Counted from the first letter of the stretch, positions 1 to 7,368 are shown. The stretch: 14,172 nt of DNA from Desulfobulbaceae bacterium (GCA_027011235.1 JALVAI010000024.1:1-14172); one strand, 5' to 3'. Program-made: numbers and translations. Notes: a model not told the origin generated them from the sequence alone.

Positions 1-1592
1 TGTCATATACCTATCTCGTGCAGGCCACCAGACCCGGAACCCACACCATTGAACCCATAACCATTACCGTTGACGGCAAGACCTACAAAACCAAAGCCAT
101 CACCTGCACGATCCGACCGGCCGCGTCTTCACCTGTCCCGCCATCCGGCCAGCAGGGGGGACGGGCCGTGCAACCGCCTCCCTCTTCATCGACCCGGCTC
201 CGCTCCGGCGAGGCTGATCGGATCGGCTTTATGCGGGTTAAGCCGGCAAAGGAAAACGTCTATGCAGGAGAACTGATTCCCTTCACCCTCAAGGCATATT
301 TCCGCCAGGGCATGCGGGTAACGATCAAGTCCAATCCCCGCTTGACCAATGACAATTTTATCCTCGAGTCCCTGGACGACAAACCCGTCCAGAGTGAGGA
401 AATGATAAACGGTGTCCCCTATACCCTGTTGACCTGGCATGGCGCTCTCTCCGCGGTCAAGCAGGGGACCTTTCCCCTGGAGATGGAAATGGACACCTCA
501 CTGCTTGTGCGCAGCCACCGCCGGCATCCCTCCTCCATGTTCGGCTCCCCCCTGTTTGACGATCCTTTTTTTGACGATTTTTTCGGCGGCTACACCCAAA
601 AAGAAATTACCCTGGTCAGTCCCAAAAAAGAAATTACGGTCAATGATTTGCCGGAAAAGGGCAGACCACCTGAATTTGGCGGCGCCATCGGCTCGTTCAG
701 CCTGGCGGTTAATGCCCGTCCGCTCACCGTGGCCCCGGGAGATCCAATCACCCTGCACATGATTGTCCAGGGAAAGGGCAACTTTGATCGGGTCAAGGCG
801 CCGGTCTTTACCGGAAAAAAAGAGAACTGGAAGACCTATCCCCCCTCTGCCGGCAAACTGATAACCGGCAAGGGACCGACCAAAAAGGAATTTGAACAGG
901 CCATTGTCCCCACCAATGCAAATATTCGCGAAATCCCGGCAGTGAATTTTGTCTACTTTGATCCACAGGCAAAAAAGTACATTCGCCTGCGCAGTGATCC
1001 CATTGCCCTGACCATGCAGCCCGGCGCCGTTGCCACGACCGCAGCGCCCCAGCCCAGGAATTTTCGGCCGCAAACACCACAGCAGACAAGCCAAAACCGT
1101 GGTTCTTTGCCTGAAGTTGTACTGGCGCCGATTCATACCAGCTTTGGCAAAGGAGTGAGGACCCTGCGGCCGCTTTACCGGAAGGTGTGGTTTCAGGCCC
1201 TGGCAGCGCTTTCGCTGTTGACCCTGGTTGCGGCCCTGGTTCTGCTGGGGCAAAAGAAAAAAAGGCTCGCCCATCCGGAACTCAACAAACAGAAGCAGGT
1301 GGGCCAACAGATTGACCGCCTGCTGGCCCAGGCAAAACAGGCCATGGAAGAGAAAAAAAGCGATCAATTTCTCGCACTCTGCCGGGAGATATTGCAGCTA
1401 CGGTTCGGCTTTGCCTGGAAGGTGGAACCCAGGGCGATCAGCGCCGCTGATCTTGAACAACGACTGGGCAGGGATTCGCACCTGGTGGGAATCCTCAGGA
1501 AAGCGGAATATGCCGCCTATGGCGGTGAACCGTTAACTGATCAGGAAATGCAGCAAATCTACCGTATATTGCACGAGGAGATACAAGGATGA
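1..1592 (+). CDS. batD: BatD-family protein (5' end outside the window)
   Basis: BatD is a membrane-anchored, largely periplasmic protein of the Bat (Bacteroides aerotolerance) system; it is thought to work with the VWA proteins BatA/BatB, and its biochemical role is unsettled. The frame is open from base 3 and the visible residues before the GTG at 18 (SYTYL) already read as BatD-like sequence, so that GTG is internal and the real start lies to the left. About 529 residues are visible: beta-rich Ig-like segments, a Pro/Ser/Gln-rich linker near 120-190, an Asp/Phe-rich patch (DDPFFDDFF, about 558-585) typical of BatD proteins, a second low-complexity linker about 1020-1100, one transmembrane helix about 1188-1248 followed by a Lys/Arg stop-transfer stretch, and a helical cytoplasmic tail. 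A near-duplicate DNA stretch (595-610 and 621-637, A-run then GAAATTAC) encodes two KEIT segments. The stop overlaps the next start (ATGA), so the two are translationally coupled. Family assignment is fairly secure; precise role is not. Confidence 0.88.
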   Translation, partial: SYTYLVQATRPGTHTIEPITITVDGKTYKTKAITCTIRPAASSPVPPSGQQGGRAVQPPPSSSTRLRSGEADRIGFMRVKPAKENVYAGELIPFTLKAYFRQGMRVTIKSNPRLTNDNFILESLDDKPVQSEEMINGVPYTLLTWHGALSAVKQGTFPLEMEMDTSLLVRSHRRHPSSMFGSPLFDDPFFDDFFGGYTQKEITLVSPKKEITVNDLPEKGRPPEFGGAIGSFSLAVNARPLTVAPGDPITLHMIVQGKGNFDRVKAPVFTGKKENWKTYPPSAGKLITGKGPTKKEFEQAIVPTNANIREIPAVNFVYFDPQAKKYIRLRSDPIALTMQPGAVATTAAPQPRNFRPQTPQQTSQNRGSLPEVVLAPIHTSFGKGVRTLRPLYRKVWFQALAALSLLTLVAALVLLGQKKKRLAHPELNKQKQVGQQIDRLLAQAKQAMEEKKSDQFLALCREILQLRFGFAWKVEPRAISAADLEQRLGRDSHLVGILRKAEYAAYGGEPLTDQEMQQIYRILHEEIQG

Positions 1593-2365
1593 ACCATTTT
1601 CGCCCGCGTACCCGTCAATGGATTTTTCTTTTCCTCACCCTCTGCCTGCTGCTGCCGGTATCAGCCCTGCAGGCGGCTGATTTTTTTGAGCAGGGCAATC
1701 AGGCTTACATGCGAAAGGATTACAGGGCCGCTATCACCTATTACCTGCAGGCGGCAAAAAAACAGGGCTTTTCCGCCTCCCTGCTCTACAACCTGGGTAA
1801 CAGCTATGCCCGGTCAGAAAAAATCGGGCCGGCAATTCTGGCCTGGGAACAGGCCCTCCTCCTTGCCCCGACCAATCCGGACATCCATGCCAACATAGAG
1901 AGCATACGCAAGGCCAACGGGTTGTATCAGCCTAATCAACCCTGGTGGCGGCGGGTGACAACCGTCCTTGGCGCTGACCAATGGCTGTTGCTGGCTGGTA
2001 TCTCTTTTGTATTTTTTTCCTCCAGTCTTCTGGTGCTCGTCTTTGTCCGAACGTCATGGGTCATAAAAACCCTCAAAACCGTGGCCGTCATCACATTGGT
2101 CTCTACCCTGCTTGCCCTGCCGCTGGCCCTGCTTGGCTATCGACACTGGCAGGACGGGGTTGTTCTGACTTCGACCCGGCTGAAGATCTCACCATTTGCC
2201 GAGGCCGCCTCAGCAGGCACAATTCAGGAAGGCCAAATCGTAACCCCTGTAAAAACCTACAAAGATTTTGTTTTCGTTCTCGATAAAAAGGGAAGAAAGG
2301 GATGGCTGGCGGACCGGGAATTGGGGGTAATCGGGCGGCCCGGTACCGGAAAACCGGCATCGTAA
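1589..2365 (+). CDS. batE: BatE-like protein: signal peptide, TPR, two membrane helices, SH3-like domain
   Basis: This 258-residue protein starts with a signal peptide (basic RPRTR, hydrophobic core, likely cleavage after ALQA near residue 29-30). It is followed by TPR repeats about residues 30-110 (DFFEQGNQAYMRKDYRAA, then LLYNLGNSYARSEKIGPAI). Two hydrophobic helices follow at nt 1984-2058 and 2070-2150, then a C-terminal bacterial SH3-like domain (about 190-250, ending in a GWLADRELG segment). TPR plus SH3 is the BatE arrangement; BatC-type proteins carry TPRs without it. The ATG shares an ATGA with the batD stop and has a purine-rich site (GAGGAG, then AAGG) upstream, so the start is well supported. 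It is probably the last gene of a moxR-batA-batB-batD-batE type operon whose other members lie to the left. It ends only 8 bases before the converging aldolase gene and no terminator hairpin is visible. The role as an envelope scaffold or complex partner is inferred from the family. Confidence 0.82.
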   Translation: MNHFRPRTRQWIFLFLTLCLLLPVSALQAADFFEQGNQAYMRKDYRAAITYYLQAAKKQGFSASLLYNLGNSYARSEKIGPAILAWEQALLLAPTNPDIHANIESIRKANGLYQPNQPWWRRVTTVLGADQWLLLAGISFVFFSSSLLVLVFVRTSWVIKTLKTVAVITLVSTLLALPLALLGYRHWQDGVVLTSTRLKISPFAEAASAGTIQEGQIVTPVKTYKDFVFVLDKKGRKGWLADRELGVIGRPGTGKPAS

Positions 2366-2373
2366 GGGAAAAA

Positions 2374-3030
2374 TTATTCTCCCTGTTCAGCACTCCTGTA
2401 TGCGGCGAACTGTTTCCCTACCTGTTTCATTTCCTCCCGGGTAAGCAGGGGCACCTTCTCACCTGCCTGCAGGGCCTGGACATAGACCCGGGCCAGGTTT
2501 TCAACCTCTATGGCCAGGGCAACAACGGATCGCAGGTCAGAAGAAAAGCAGACCATACCGTGATGGGCGAGCAGACAGGCGCAGCGATCATTATCCAGGG
2601 CCGCCAGAACATTTGCCGACAGTTCAGCAGTGCCGAAAAGGGCATAGGGGGCACAGGCTATTGAATCTCCTCCGCCAATGGCCACCATATAATGGTAGGG
2701 AGGAATAGAGAGTTCCAGACAGGCCAGGGTGGTACACCAGGGAGGATGGACATGAAGAACAGCCCCGGCCCGGTTCCGATGGATATAAATATCCCGATGC
2801 AGCCGCCATTCTGAAGAAGGCTTACGGGTCCCGACAACCACCCTGCCATCCATATCCATCTCAACGATGTCGGCGGGCCTGTATCGCTCATAAGCAAGGG
2901 CAGAGGGGGTAATGTAAAAACCATTTTCCAGCCGCAGGCTGATATTGCCGGAAGTTCCCTGGTTGAGCCCTGTCCGGTTCAGGGAGCGGGCTGTTTCCAC
3001 CAGAGCCCGTCTGCGAGTATGGGCAAGCAT
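2374..3030 (-). CDS. ald2: Class II (FucA-type) sugar-phosphate aldolase, probable Ald2 of the DHAP shunt
   Basis: This zinc-dependent class II aldolase has 218 residues, about the length of E. coli L-fuculose-1-phosphate aldolase, which it resembles end to end. Visible motifs are the phosphate-binding LNQGTSGNISLR (about 22-33), KPSSEWRLH with the catalytic Glu74, VLHVHPPWC with zinc ligands H93 and H95, YHYM (112-115, matching the FucA Tyr113 region), CAPYALFGT, and LAHHGM with zinc ligand H156. The four key residues sit one position beyond FucA E73/H92/H94/H155 as I remember that family. I chose the ATG at 3030 over the GTG at 3033 because it forms a TGATG with the mtnA stop and has GGAG 8 bases upstream. 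No fucose genes are present; the partner is mtnA. The likely substrate is therefore 5-methylthioribulose-1-phosphate or 5-deoxyribulose-1-phosphate, cleaved to dihydroxyacetone phosphate plus an aldehyde (DHAP shunt). MtnB dehydratase is the alternative, but the motifs favour an aldolase. Substrate is inferred. Confidence 0.82.
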   Translation of the reverse strand: MLAHTRRRALVETARSLNRTGLNQGTSGNISLRLENGFYITPSALAYERYRPADIVEMDMDGRVVVGTRKPSSEWRLHRDIYIHRNRAGAVLHVHPPWCTTLACLELSIPPYHYMVAIGGGDSIACAPYALFGTAELSANVLAALDNDRCACLLAHHGMVCFSSDLRSVVALAIEVENLARVYVQALQAGEKVPLLTREEMKQVGKQFAAYRSAEQGE

Positions 3031-4121
3031 CACGCCTGCTCCGGGTACAGTGCCAGCAAGCCGTCTCGGCTTGCTGGACAGATACCCCGTTCGGTTATGA
3101 GACCGGTCACCAGCCGGGCCGGGGTAACATCAAAGGCCGGGTTGGCCGCCGCTGTCCCGGTCGGGGCGATGCGAACCTGTTCAACCCGCCCCTCATGCAG
3201 GCCCTGGACATACAGCACCTCGTTCTGGGAACGTTCTTCGATGGGGATCTCTCCCAGGCCGTCCCTTATGTCCCAGTCAATGGTTGACCCGGGCAGGGCC
3301 ACGTAAAAGGGGACCTGGTTGTCAAAGGCGGCCAGGGCCTTCAGGTAGGTTCCTATCTTGTTACAGACATCTCCACTTGCCGCTGTCCTGTCCGTACCAA
3401 CGATGCAGATGTCCACCTGCCCGTGCTGCATCAAATGGCCGCCACTGTTATCAACGATGAGATGATGATCAATACCGGCTGAAACCAGTTCCCAGGCGGT
3501 CAGATGAGCGCCCTGATTGCGGGGCCGGGTCTCGTCCACCCACACGTGCACGGGAATGCCGTCCAGGTGGGCGCGAAAAACCGGGGCCAGGGCAGTTCCC
3601 CAGTCAACGGTTGCCAGCCAGCCCGCATTGCAGTGGGTCAGGATATTGACCGGTTCCCGGCCACCCTTGCCCTCCCATATCTCCCGCAGCAGACCGGCCC
3701 CGTGGCTGCCGATACTTTTATTGGTGGCCACATCTTCTTCACAGATAGCATTGGCCTCGGCGCGGGCGGCCCCAATGCGCTCTGACGGTGGCAGCGGCGT
3801 CAAAACAGCCAGCATCCGCTGTACGGCCCAACGGAGATTGACCGCTGTTGGCCGGCAGGCCGTCAGGGTCCCGGCTATCTGCTCCAATGCCTGATCATCG
3901 GCCCCGTCATGCAGACCGAGATAAAAGCCATAGGCGGCCGTAGCCCCGATCAGCGGCGCCCCCCTGACCAGCATATGTCGGATGGCATCGCACGTCTGGG
4001 CAAGAGTGGACAACTCGGCAACCACGAATTCATGCGGCAGCCTGGTCTGATCAATGATTTCAACCCGTCGGCCATCCTCGGCCAGCCAGATCGAGCGGTA
4101 GCTGACTCCATTAACCTTCAT
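3030..4121 (-). CDS. mtnA: 5-methylthioribose-1-phosphate isomerase
   Basis: MtnA converts 5-methylthioribose-1-phosphate (and in some bacteria 5-deoxyribose-1-phosphate) to the ribulose-1-phosphate form, a cytosolic step in salvage of SAM by-products. The 363-residue length is normal. Family signatures are all present: RGAPLIGATAAYG (53-65), LTHCNAGWLATVDWGTAL with catalytic Cys164, WVDETRPRNQGAHLTAWEL (194-212), VGTDRTAASGDVCNKIGTY with catalytic Asp244, and NPAFDVTPARLVTGLITERGI near the C terminus. These residues correspond to Cys160/Asp240 of the Bacillus enzyme. The related eIF2B-alpha/ribose-1,5-bisphosphate isomerase group lacks this exact combination, so confidence is high. The ATG lies 18 bases after the stop of the upstream lipoprotein gene; its ribosome site is weak (GCAGAAC), so translation may depend on read-in from that gene. 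The stop overlaps the aldolase start (TGATG). Confidence 0.95.
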   Translation of the reverse strand: MKVNGVSYRSIWLAEDGRRVEIIDQTRLPHEFVVAELSTLAQTCDAIRHMLVRGAPLIGATAAYGFYLGLHDGADDQALEQIAGTLTACRPTAVNLRWAVQRMLAVLTPLPPSERIGAARAEANAICEEDVATNKSIGSHGAGLLREIWEGKGGREPVNILTHCNAGWLATVDWGTALAPVFRAHLDGIPVHVWVDETRPRNQGAHLTAWELVSAGIDHHLIVDNSGGHLMQHGQVDICIVGTDRTAASGDVCNKIGTYLKALAAFDNQVPFYVALPGSTIDWDIRDGLGEIPIEERSQNEVLYVQGLHEGRVEQVRIAPTGTAAANPAFDVTPARLVTGLITERGICPASRDGLLALYPEQA

Positions 4122-4139
4122 GATACGTTCTGCAACCGT

Positions 4140-4538
4140 TTAATTTTTCGCTTCGGGAATAAGTTTTGGGGTCCAGAAAATCACGCCCTTCTCCTCGGCC
4201 TCATCCCAAAAACCAGGCCCGTCCCACTGGATAATCTGGTCCATATAGCCCTGGCGCATAACTTTCAGGGTTATCTTATCGGCATTCTCAAGCTCATCTT
4301 CATTAAACTGATGAACACCGCGAAAAGGGGTGTTGCCGAGATAAATCCACTCACCGGCGCAGGGAATCTCCGACCCGGTAACCCGATAGACGATATAGGC
4401 GCCTTCAGGCTGGGAATGGATCTTCAATTTGACCGTTTTGGTGGCCGGAGAGCAACCGGTCAACAGAACAAAGGCAGATAGAGCCGCGAGAAGAAAAAGT
4501 TTCCTTCCCGCCCTTTTTTTTCCACAAATATCTTTCAT
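4140..4538 (-). CDS. PEGA-like lipoprotein, second of a paralogous pair
   Basis: This is a 132-residue predicted lipoprotein. A basic N terminus (GKKRAGRK) and hydrophobic core lead to a lipobox LLTGC with the lipidated Cys at residue 29; Ser at +2 does not suggest inner-membrane retention. The mature part looks like a PEGA-type beta domain: SQPEGAYIVYRV, then YLGNTPF, then ITLKVMRQGY, the pattern of a small surface-layer or polysaccharide-associated module. A Trp-rich tail follows (WDGPGFWDEAEEKG...FWTP). It shares layout with its upstream neighbour (QPEGA/TPPGAEV; GNTPF/GMTPV; VMRQGY/FRKTGY), indicating an old duplication. The ATG overlaps the upstream stop as TGATG, so the two are coupled. 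It precedes mtnA by 18 bases in the same unit, but I see nothing linking it biochemically to sugar-phosphate salvage. Function unknown. Confidence 0.8.
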   Translation of the reverse strand: MKDICGKKRAGRKLFLLAALSAFVLLTGCSPATKTVKLKIHSQPEGAYIVYRVTGSEIPCAGEWIYLGNTPFRGVHQFNEDELENADKITLKVMRQGYMDQIIQWDGPGFWDEAEEKGVIFWTPKLIPEAKN

Positions 4539-4885
4539 CAGTTCTTCCTCTTTTCCAGTTCAACGCTGATAGGCTGGGGTGCGGCGGCAGCCTCCTCCCT
4601 GGTTTTATGCCGTTTGTTTACATAGAAAGATGTGATTTTTTCCCGATACCCTGTCTTGCGAAATTCAACCGTCACATATTCCGGTTTTTCCTCCTCCCCT
4701 TCCCAGGTTACCAGGACAGGGGTCATGCCCATGTTGGTATCATCTTTTAAATTGATGACCTCGGCGCCAGGCGGTGTCGAGACAAACTTGGCCGCCCCGT
4801 ACATTTTGGCGCCGGTGCAGCCACCGAGAAAACCCAAATAAACCACAGCGATTAAAAGACACAAGCTGTTGCACAACTTTTTCAT
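4538..4885 (-). CDS. PEGA-like lipoprotein, first gene of the minus-strand unit
   Basis: This is a 115-residue predicted lipoprotein. I start it at the ATG at 4885 (MKKLCNSLCLL), not further upstream, because this gives a proper lipoprotein signal peptide and has AGGAG 5 bases before it. The lipobox is FLGGC with Cys23 and Thr at +2. The mature protein carries a PEGA-like module: FVSTPPGAEVINL, NMGMTPV, then VTVEFRKTGYREK, followed by a charged tail rich in Lys, Glu and Ala. It is paralogous to the next gene and coupled to it through TGATG. As first gene of the unit it should carry the promoter for mtnA and the aldolase as well, in the 264-base divergent gap before the HDOD kinase. No function can be assigned; a periplasmic or outer-membrane surface role is inferred from the lipobox only. 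Confidence 0.8.
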   Translation of the reverse strand: MKKLCNSLCLLIAVVYLGFLGGCTGAKMYGAAKFVSTPPGAEVINLKDDTNMGMTPVLVTWEGEEEKPEYVTVEFRKTGYREKITSFYVNKRHKTREEAAAAPQPISVELEKRKN

Positions 4886-4890
4886 CTTCT

Positions 4891-4895
4891 CTCCT
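4891..4895 (-). promoter_or_regulatory. Ribosome binding site that fixes the first lipoprotein start
   Basis: On the minus strand AGGAG lies 5 bases before the ATG at 4885. The longer open frame upstream has no such site and would bury the lipoprotein signal peptide internally, so this site decides the start. Confidence 0.75.
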
Positions 4896-4946
4896 TTTAT
4901 ACGTAGTTCCAGGACCCGATCGACAGGTTCAACCAACCAGTCACAA

Positions 4947-4976
4947 TGTCTACCTGGCCAGATGGCCAATGGTCAA
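4947..4976 (-). promoter_or_regulatory. Weak candidate promoter for the lipoprotein-mtnA-aldolase unit
   Basis: On the minus strand a TTGACC -35 (4971-4976) is followed after 18 bases by TAGACA (4947-4952), about 60 bases before the first lipoprotein start. The -10 matches only three of six consensus positions. A dyad (TGGCCA-GA-TGGCCA, 4955-4968) fills the spacer, which is where a repressor could sit. Suggestive only. Confidence 0.25.
4955..4968. repeat. TGGCCA-GA-TGGCCA dyad in the divergent intergenic region
   Basis: Two copies of the palindromic hexamer TGGCCA are separated by two bases, giving a 14-base near-perfect dyad inside the spacer of the candidate minus-strand promoter. This is the kind of symmetry expected of a small operator, but it may be chance. 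Confidence 0.4.
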
Positions 4977-5107
4977 GAAAAAAGAATGCCGGCCGCCTGC
5001 GCATCGGCTTGTCAACTCTGCCGCCAACACAACGCAAAACCTGAAAAAATTCGGTCACGGCTGGATTTTTCTTTTCCCCTGATATACCATACATATGAAC
5101 TTCCTCG

Positions 5108-5113
5108 TAGAAT
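5108..5113 (+). promoter_or_regulatory. Possible -10 element for the HDOD kinase
   Basis: TAGAAT matches the sigma-70 -10 consensus at five of six positions and would give a leader of about 30 bases before the ATG at 5150. No recognisable -35 lies at the right distance, so it would need an activator or be fortuitous. Confidence 0.22.
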
Positions 5114-5149
5114 GTAAACATTTTCTTCATCTGCCCAGGTTTCCAGACA

Positions 5150-7306
5150 ATGGCATCAACAAAGGACCCCTACCAACCCCTGAACCGTCTCAAGGGGGCG
5201 GGAAATCTTCCAGTCATTCCACAGCTGCTGATTCAACTTATCGATCTCTGTCATCAACCGGAAATTGACCTGCAGGCAGTAGCCGGGCTGATCAAGAAAG
5301 ATGCGGCCATGGCGGCCAAGGTGCTGCAACTGTGCAATTCAGCCTTTATCGGGGCCCGGTCCGCTTTTACCAATGTCGAACAGGCAGTTATTTACCTTGG
5401 CGCCGATATGGTAAAAAATCTGGCCATAAGCGTATCCGTGCAACAGGTGTTTCGCCGGGTCGAAACAAATGGCCTGCTCAACATGGACCGTTTCTGGTAC
5501 CACTCCTACCAGAACGGTATCCTGGCACGGCGGCTCGCGGAAGCCGTTGCCTTTCCGGACCTGTCGGAGGCCTATCTGTCAGGTCTCCTCCATGACATTG
5601 GCAAGTTGCTGCTATGGATGGCATTTCCGGGGAAATATGCCCCCCTGCTCCTCAAGGGAATCCGCTGCCATAATGGTCGTCTCTCCTTTCTTGAACAGGA
5701 AAAACTCCATATCAACCACTGCCAGGCCGGGGCCTGGCTCATCGAAGAGTGGGGACTCCCGCCCCTGATCGCCGATGCCATACGCTATCATCATCATCCG
5801 ATTGACGAGGTCGCGCGAGCGCTGCCGCTTACCAGGATCATCTACCTTGCCGATATCATCAGTCACAGTGACAACCCTGAACAGGAATGTGACGAGGTGG
5901 CCATGCAACTCTTTCGCCTTGCTCCCGGCCAGACCGAGCAGGTAAAAGAGGGTGTTGATGAACAGATCCGGGAAGTTGCCCATCAACTTGGTATCCGCAT
6001 TCCCCTTGAGAGCAAATCAACCCTTGCCCCGGAAGATCCTGAAAGCACAAAGGTTCACCAGGAAACCACCTGCAAGCTTGCCGACAGGGTGCGGGACAGC
6101 AGCCAACTTATCGGCCTGCTCGAAAATTTACTTGCGGCAGCGAATCGGGAACAGGCAGCTCTTGCTGTTGAACAGAGCCTTAAAATTCTCTTTAACCAGA
6201 GAAGCTGCCTGCTTTTGCTCTTTGATGCGGCAGAAAAACAGTTGCAGGGCCTTACCTCCAACGAAAATATTCTCTGCTCCAATGCCCTCACCCTCTGTTT
6301 TTCCATAGAGAGGCACCGGCAAAGTCTGCCGGTCTGCGCATTTGATTTACAACAGATGATGCACTCCTTCATGGTCCGTCCCGACAAATCAACGACCATG
6401 CTCGACAGCCAGATCATTGAGCTGCTCGGTACAGAAGGCATGATCATCTTTCCAATGACAGCACAAAACCAGAGGGTCGGTCTGCTTATCATGGGGGTTG
6501 CAAAAGATGAACACCTTGCCCTGCTGGGTCAGGCACGACCGCTCCAGCTCCTTGCCGCCCAGGCGGCAGCGGCTCTCGCCATGCTGAACCGCCGGGAACA
6601 GGAGCAACAGCGCATTGCCGCAGAACGCCTTGAGGCTGCATCCATGATCGCCAGAAAGGTTGCGCACGAAATCAACAACCCCTTGGCCATTATACGTAAT
6701 TACCTGAAAGTTCTTGATAAAAAACTTGATAGCACTGCGGAAATCCATGAAGAACTGGCCATTATCGACCAGGAATTTGAGCGAATAGGAAAAATCACCC
6801 GGCAGCTTGAAAACATTGCCGCGGAAAGACCGATAAACCAACTGGAAAATATTGATCTGAACAATCTGCTTGCCGAAATGATCGAGCTCTATCGGACAGG
6901 TGCTGCCGTGGATGACACCATTGATATTGAATTTCATCCTGATCCGAAAATCATGAACCTGCAGACCGATGGCAATGGATTGAGGCAGATCATGAGCAAC
7001 CTGCTCAACAACAGTATCGAGGCTGTGAACGGAAGGGGAACCATCACTGTAAGCACCGAACTCAAGACCGGGCCGGACCGGACCAGGCAGGTGATCATCA
7101 CGGTAAAAGACGATGGCCCCGGAATTGAAGAAAATCTGCGCCACAATCTCTTTCAGGCGGGAACAACCAGCAAGGGCGGAGGGCACGGCGGCCTTGGCCT
7201 GGCCATCAGCACCAGAATTGTCAAGCAGCTCGGTGGTTCCATTCTCCTTGAACGGCAAGGTAAAAACACTATATTTAGTGTAATCCTTCCTGTCATCCCC
7301 CATTAG
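5150..7306 (+). CDS. HDOD - GAF-like - histidine kinase fusion protein
   Basis: This 718-residue cytosolic signalling protein has no membrane segment. The HDOD domain covers about 10-260 (start LKGAGNLPVIPQLL; LLHDIGK at 145-151; RYHHHP at 212-217). A GAF-like sensor region follows, about 310-480. A helical linker leads to a HisKA domain with phospho-acceptor H506 in RKVAHEINNPL. The ATPase core has an N box (NLLNNSIEAV, N617-N621), a G1 box (DDGPGIEE, from D654) and a G2 box (GHGGLGLAIS, 678-687). All residues needed for autophosphorylation are present and there is no receiver domain, so the phosphate must go to another protein; the next gene, with two receivers, is the obvious candidate. 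HDOD domains usually bind rather than hydrolyse, yet here most HD-type metal ligands are kept (see findings). The ATG has only a weak ribosome site (CAGG about 11 bases upstream); an in-frame TAG at 5108-5110 limits any longer form. The signal sensed is unknown. Confidence 0.9.
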   Translation: MASTKDPYQPLNRLKGAGNLPVIPQLLIQLIDLCHQPEIDLQAVAGLIKKDAAMAAKVLQLCNSAFIGARSAFTNVEQAVIYLGADMVKNLAISVSVQQVFRRVETNGLLNMDRFWYHSYQNGILARRLAEAVAFPDLSEAYLSGLLHDIGKLLLWMAFPGKYAPLLLKGIRCHNGRLSFLEQEKLHINHCQAGAWLIEEWGLPPLIADAIRYHHHPIDEVARALPLTRIIYLADIISHSDNPEQECDEVAMQLFRLAPGQTEQVKEGVDEQIREVAHQLGIRIPLESKSTLAPEDPESTKVHQETTCKLADRVRDSSQLIGLLENLLAAANREQAALAVEQSLKILFNQRSCLLLLFDAAEKQLQGLTSNENILCSNALTLCFSIERHRQSLPVCAFDLQQMMHSFMVRPDKSTTMLDSQIIELLGTEGMIIFPMTAQNQRVGLLIMGVAKDEHLALLGQARPLQLLAAQAAAALAMLNRREQEQQRIAAERLEAASMIARKVAHEINNPLAIIRNYLKVLDKKLDSTAEIHEELAIIDQEFERIGKITRQLENIAAERPINQLENIDLNNLLAEMIELYRTGAAVDDTIDIEFHPDPKIMNLQTDGNGLRQIMSNLLNNSIEAVNGRGTITVSTELKTGPDRTRQVIITVKDDGPGIEENLRHNLFQAGTTSKGGGHGGLGLAISTRIVKQLGGSILLERQGKNTIFSVILPVIPH

Positions 7307-7339
7307 TTATTCTTTTTTTTCTTGTACACACCTTTTCCT

Positions 7340-7368
7340 TTGACATTATGAATTGCCTGCGTTTCTAT
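7340..7368 (+). promoter_or_regulatory. Candidate promoter upstream of the hybrid kinase
   Basis: A perfect TTGACA -35 (7340-7345) is followed after 17 bases by TTCTAT (7363-7368), which matches the -10 at three of six positions. It would give a leader of about 105 bases containing the two inverted repeats at 7429-7470. Confidence 0.3.

Noticed and set aside
595..637. Two near-identical CCCAAAAA(A)GAAATTAC stretches in batD as a mobile or regulatory repeat.
   Set aside because: They are in frame, encode similar QKEIT/KKEIT segments and fit protein-level repetition; nothing else marks them as a repeat element.
498..1367. A 289-codon open frame antisense to batD.
   Set aside because: The sense strand encodes a recognisable BatD protein with a membrane helix; the antisense product shows no domain.
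2374..3030. Reading the class II aldolase as fucA of an L-fucose pathway.
   Set aside because: Sequence motifs fit FucA, but no fucose isomerase, kinase or permease is present and the gene is coupled to mtnA, so a salvage role is preferred.
4897..5130. A 77-codon minus-strand open frame directly upstream of the first lipoprotein gene.
   Set aside because: No ribosome site precedes its ATG, the product has no recognisable pattern, and it spans the divergent promoter region.
6389..7303. A 304-codon open frame antisense to the kinase half of the HDOD protein.
   Set aside because: The sense frame carries the H, N, G1 and G2 boxes; the antisense product has no family features.
7307..7330. T-rich tract after the HDOD kinase stop as a rho-independent terminator.
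   Set aside because: There are many T residues but no stable GC hairpin immediately before them.
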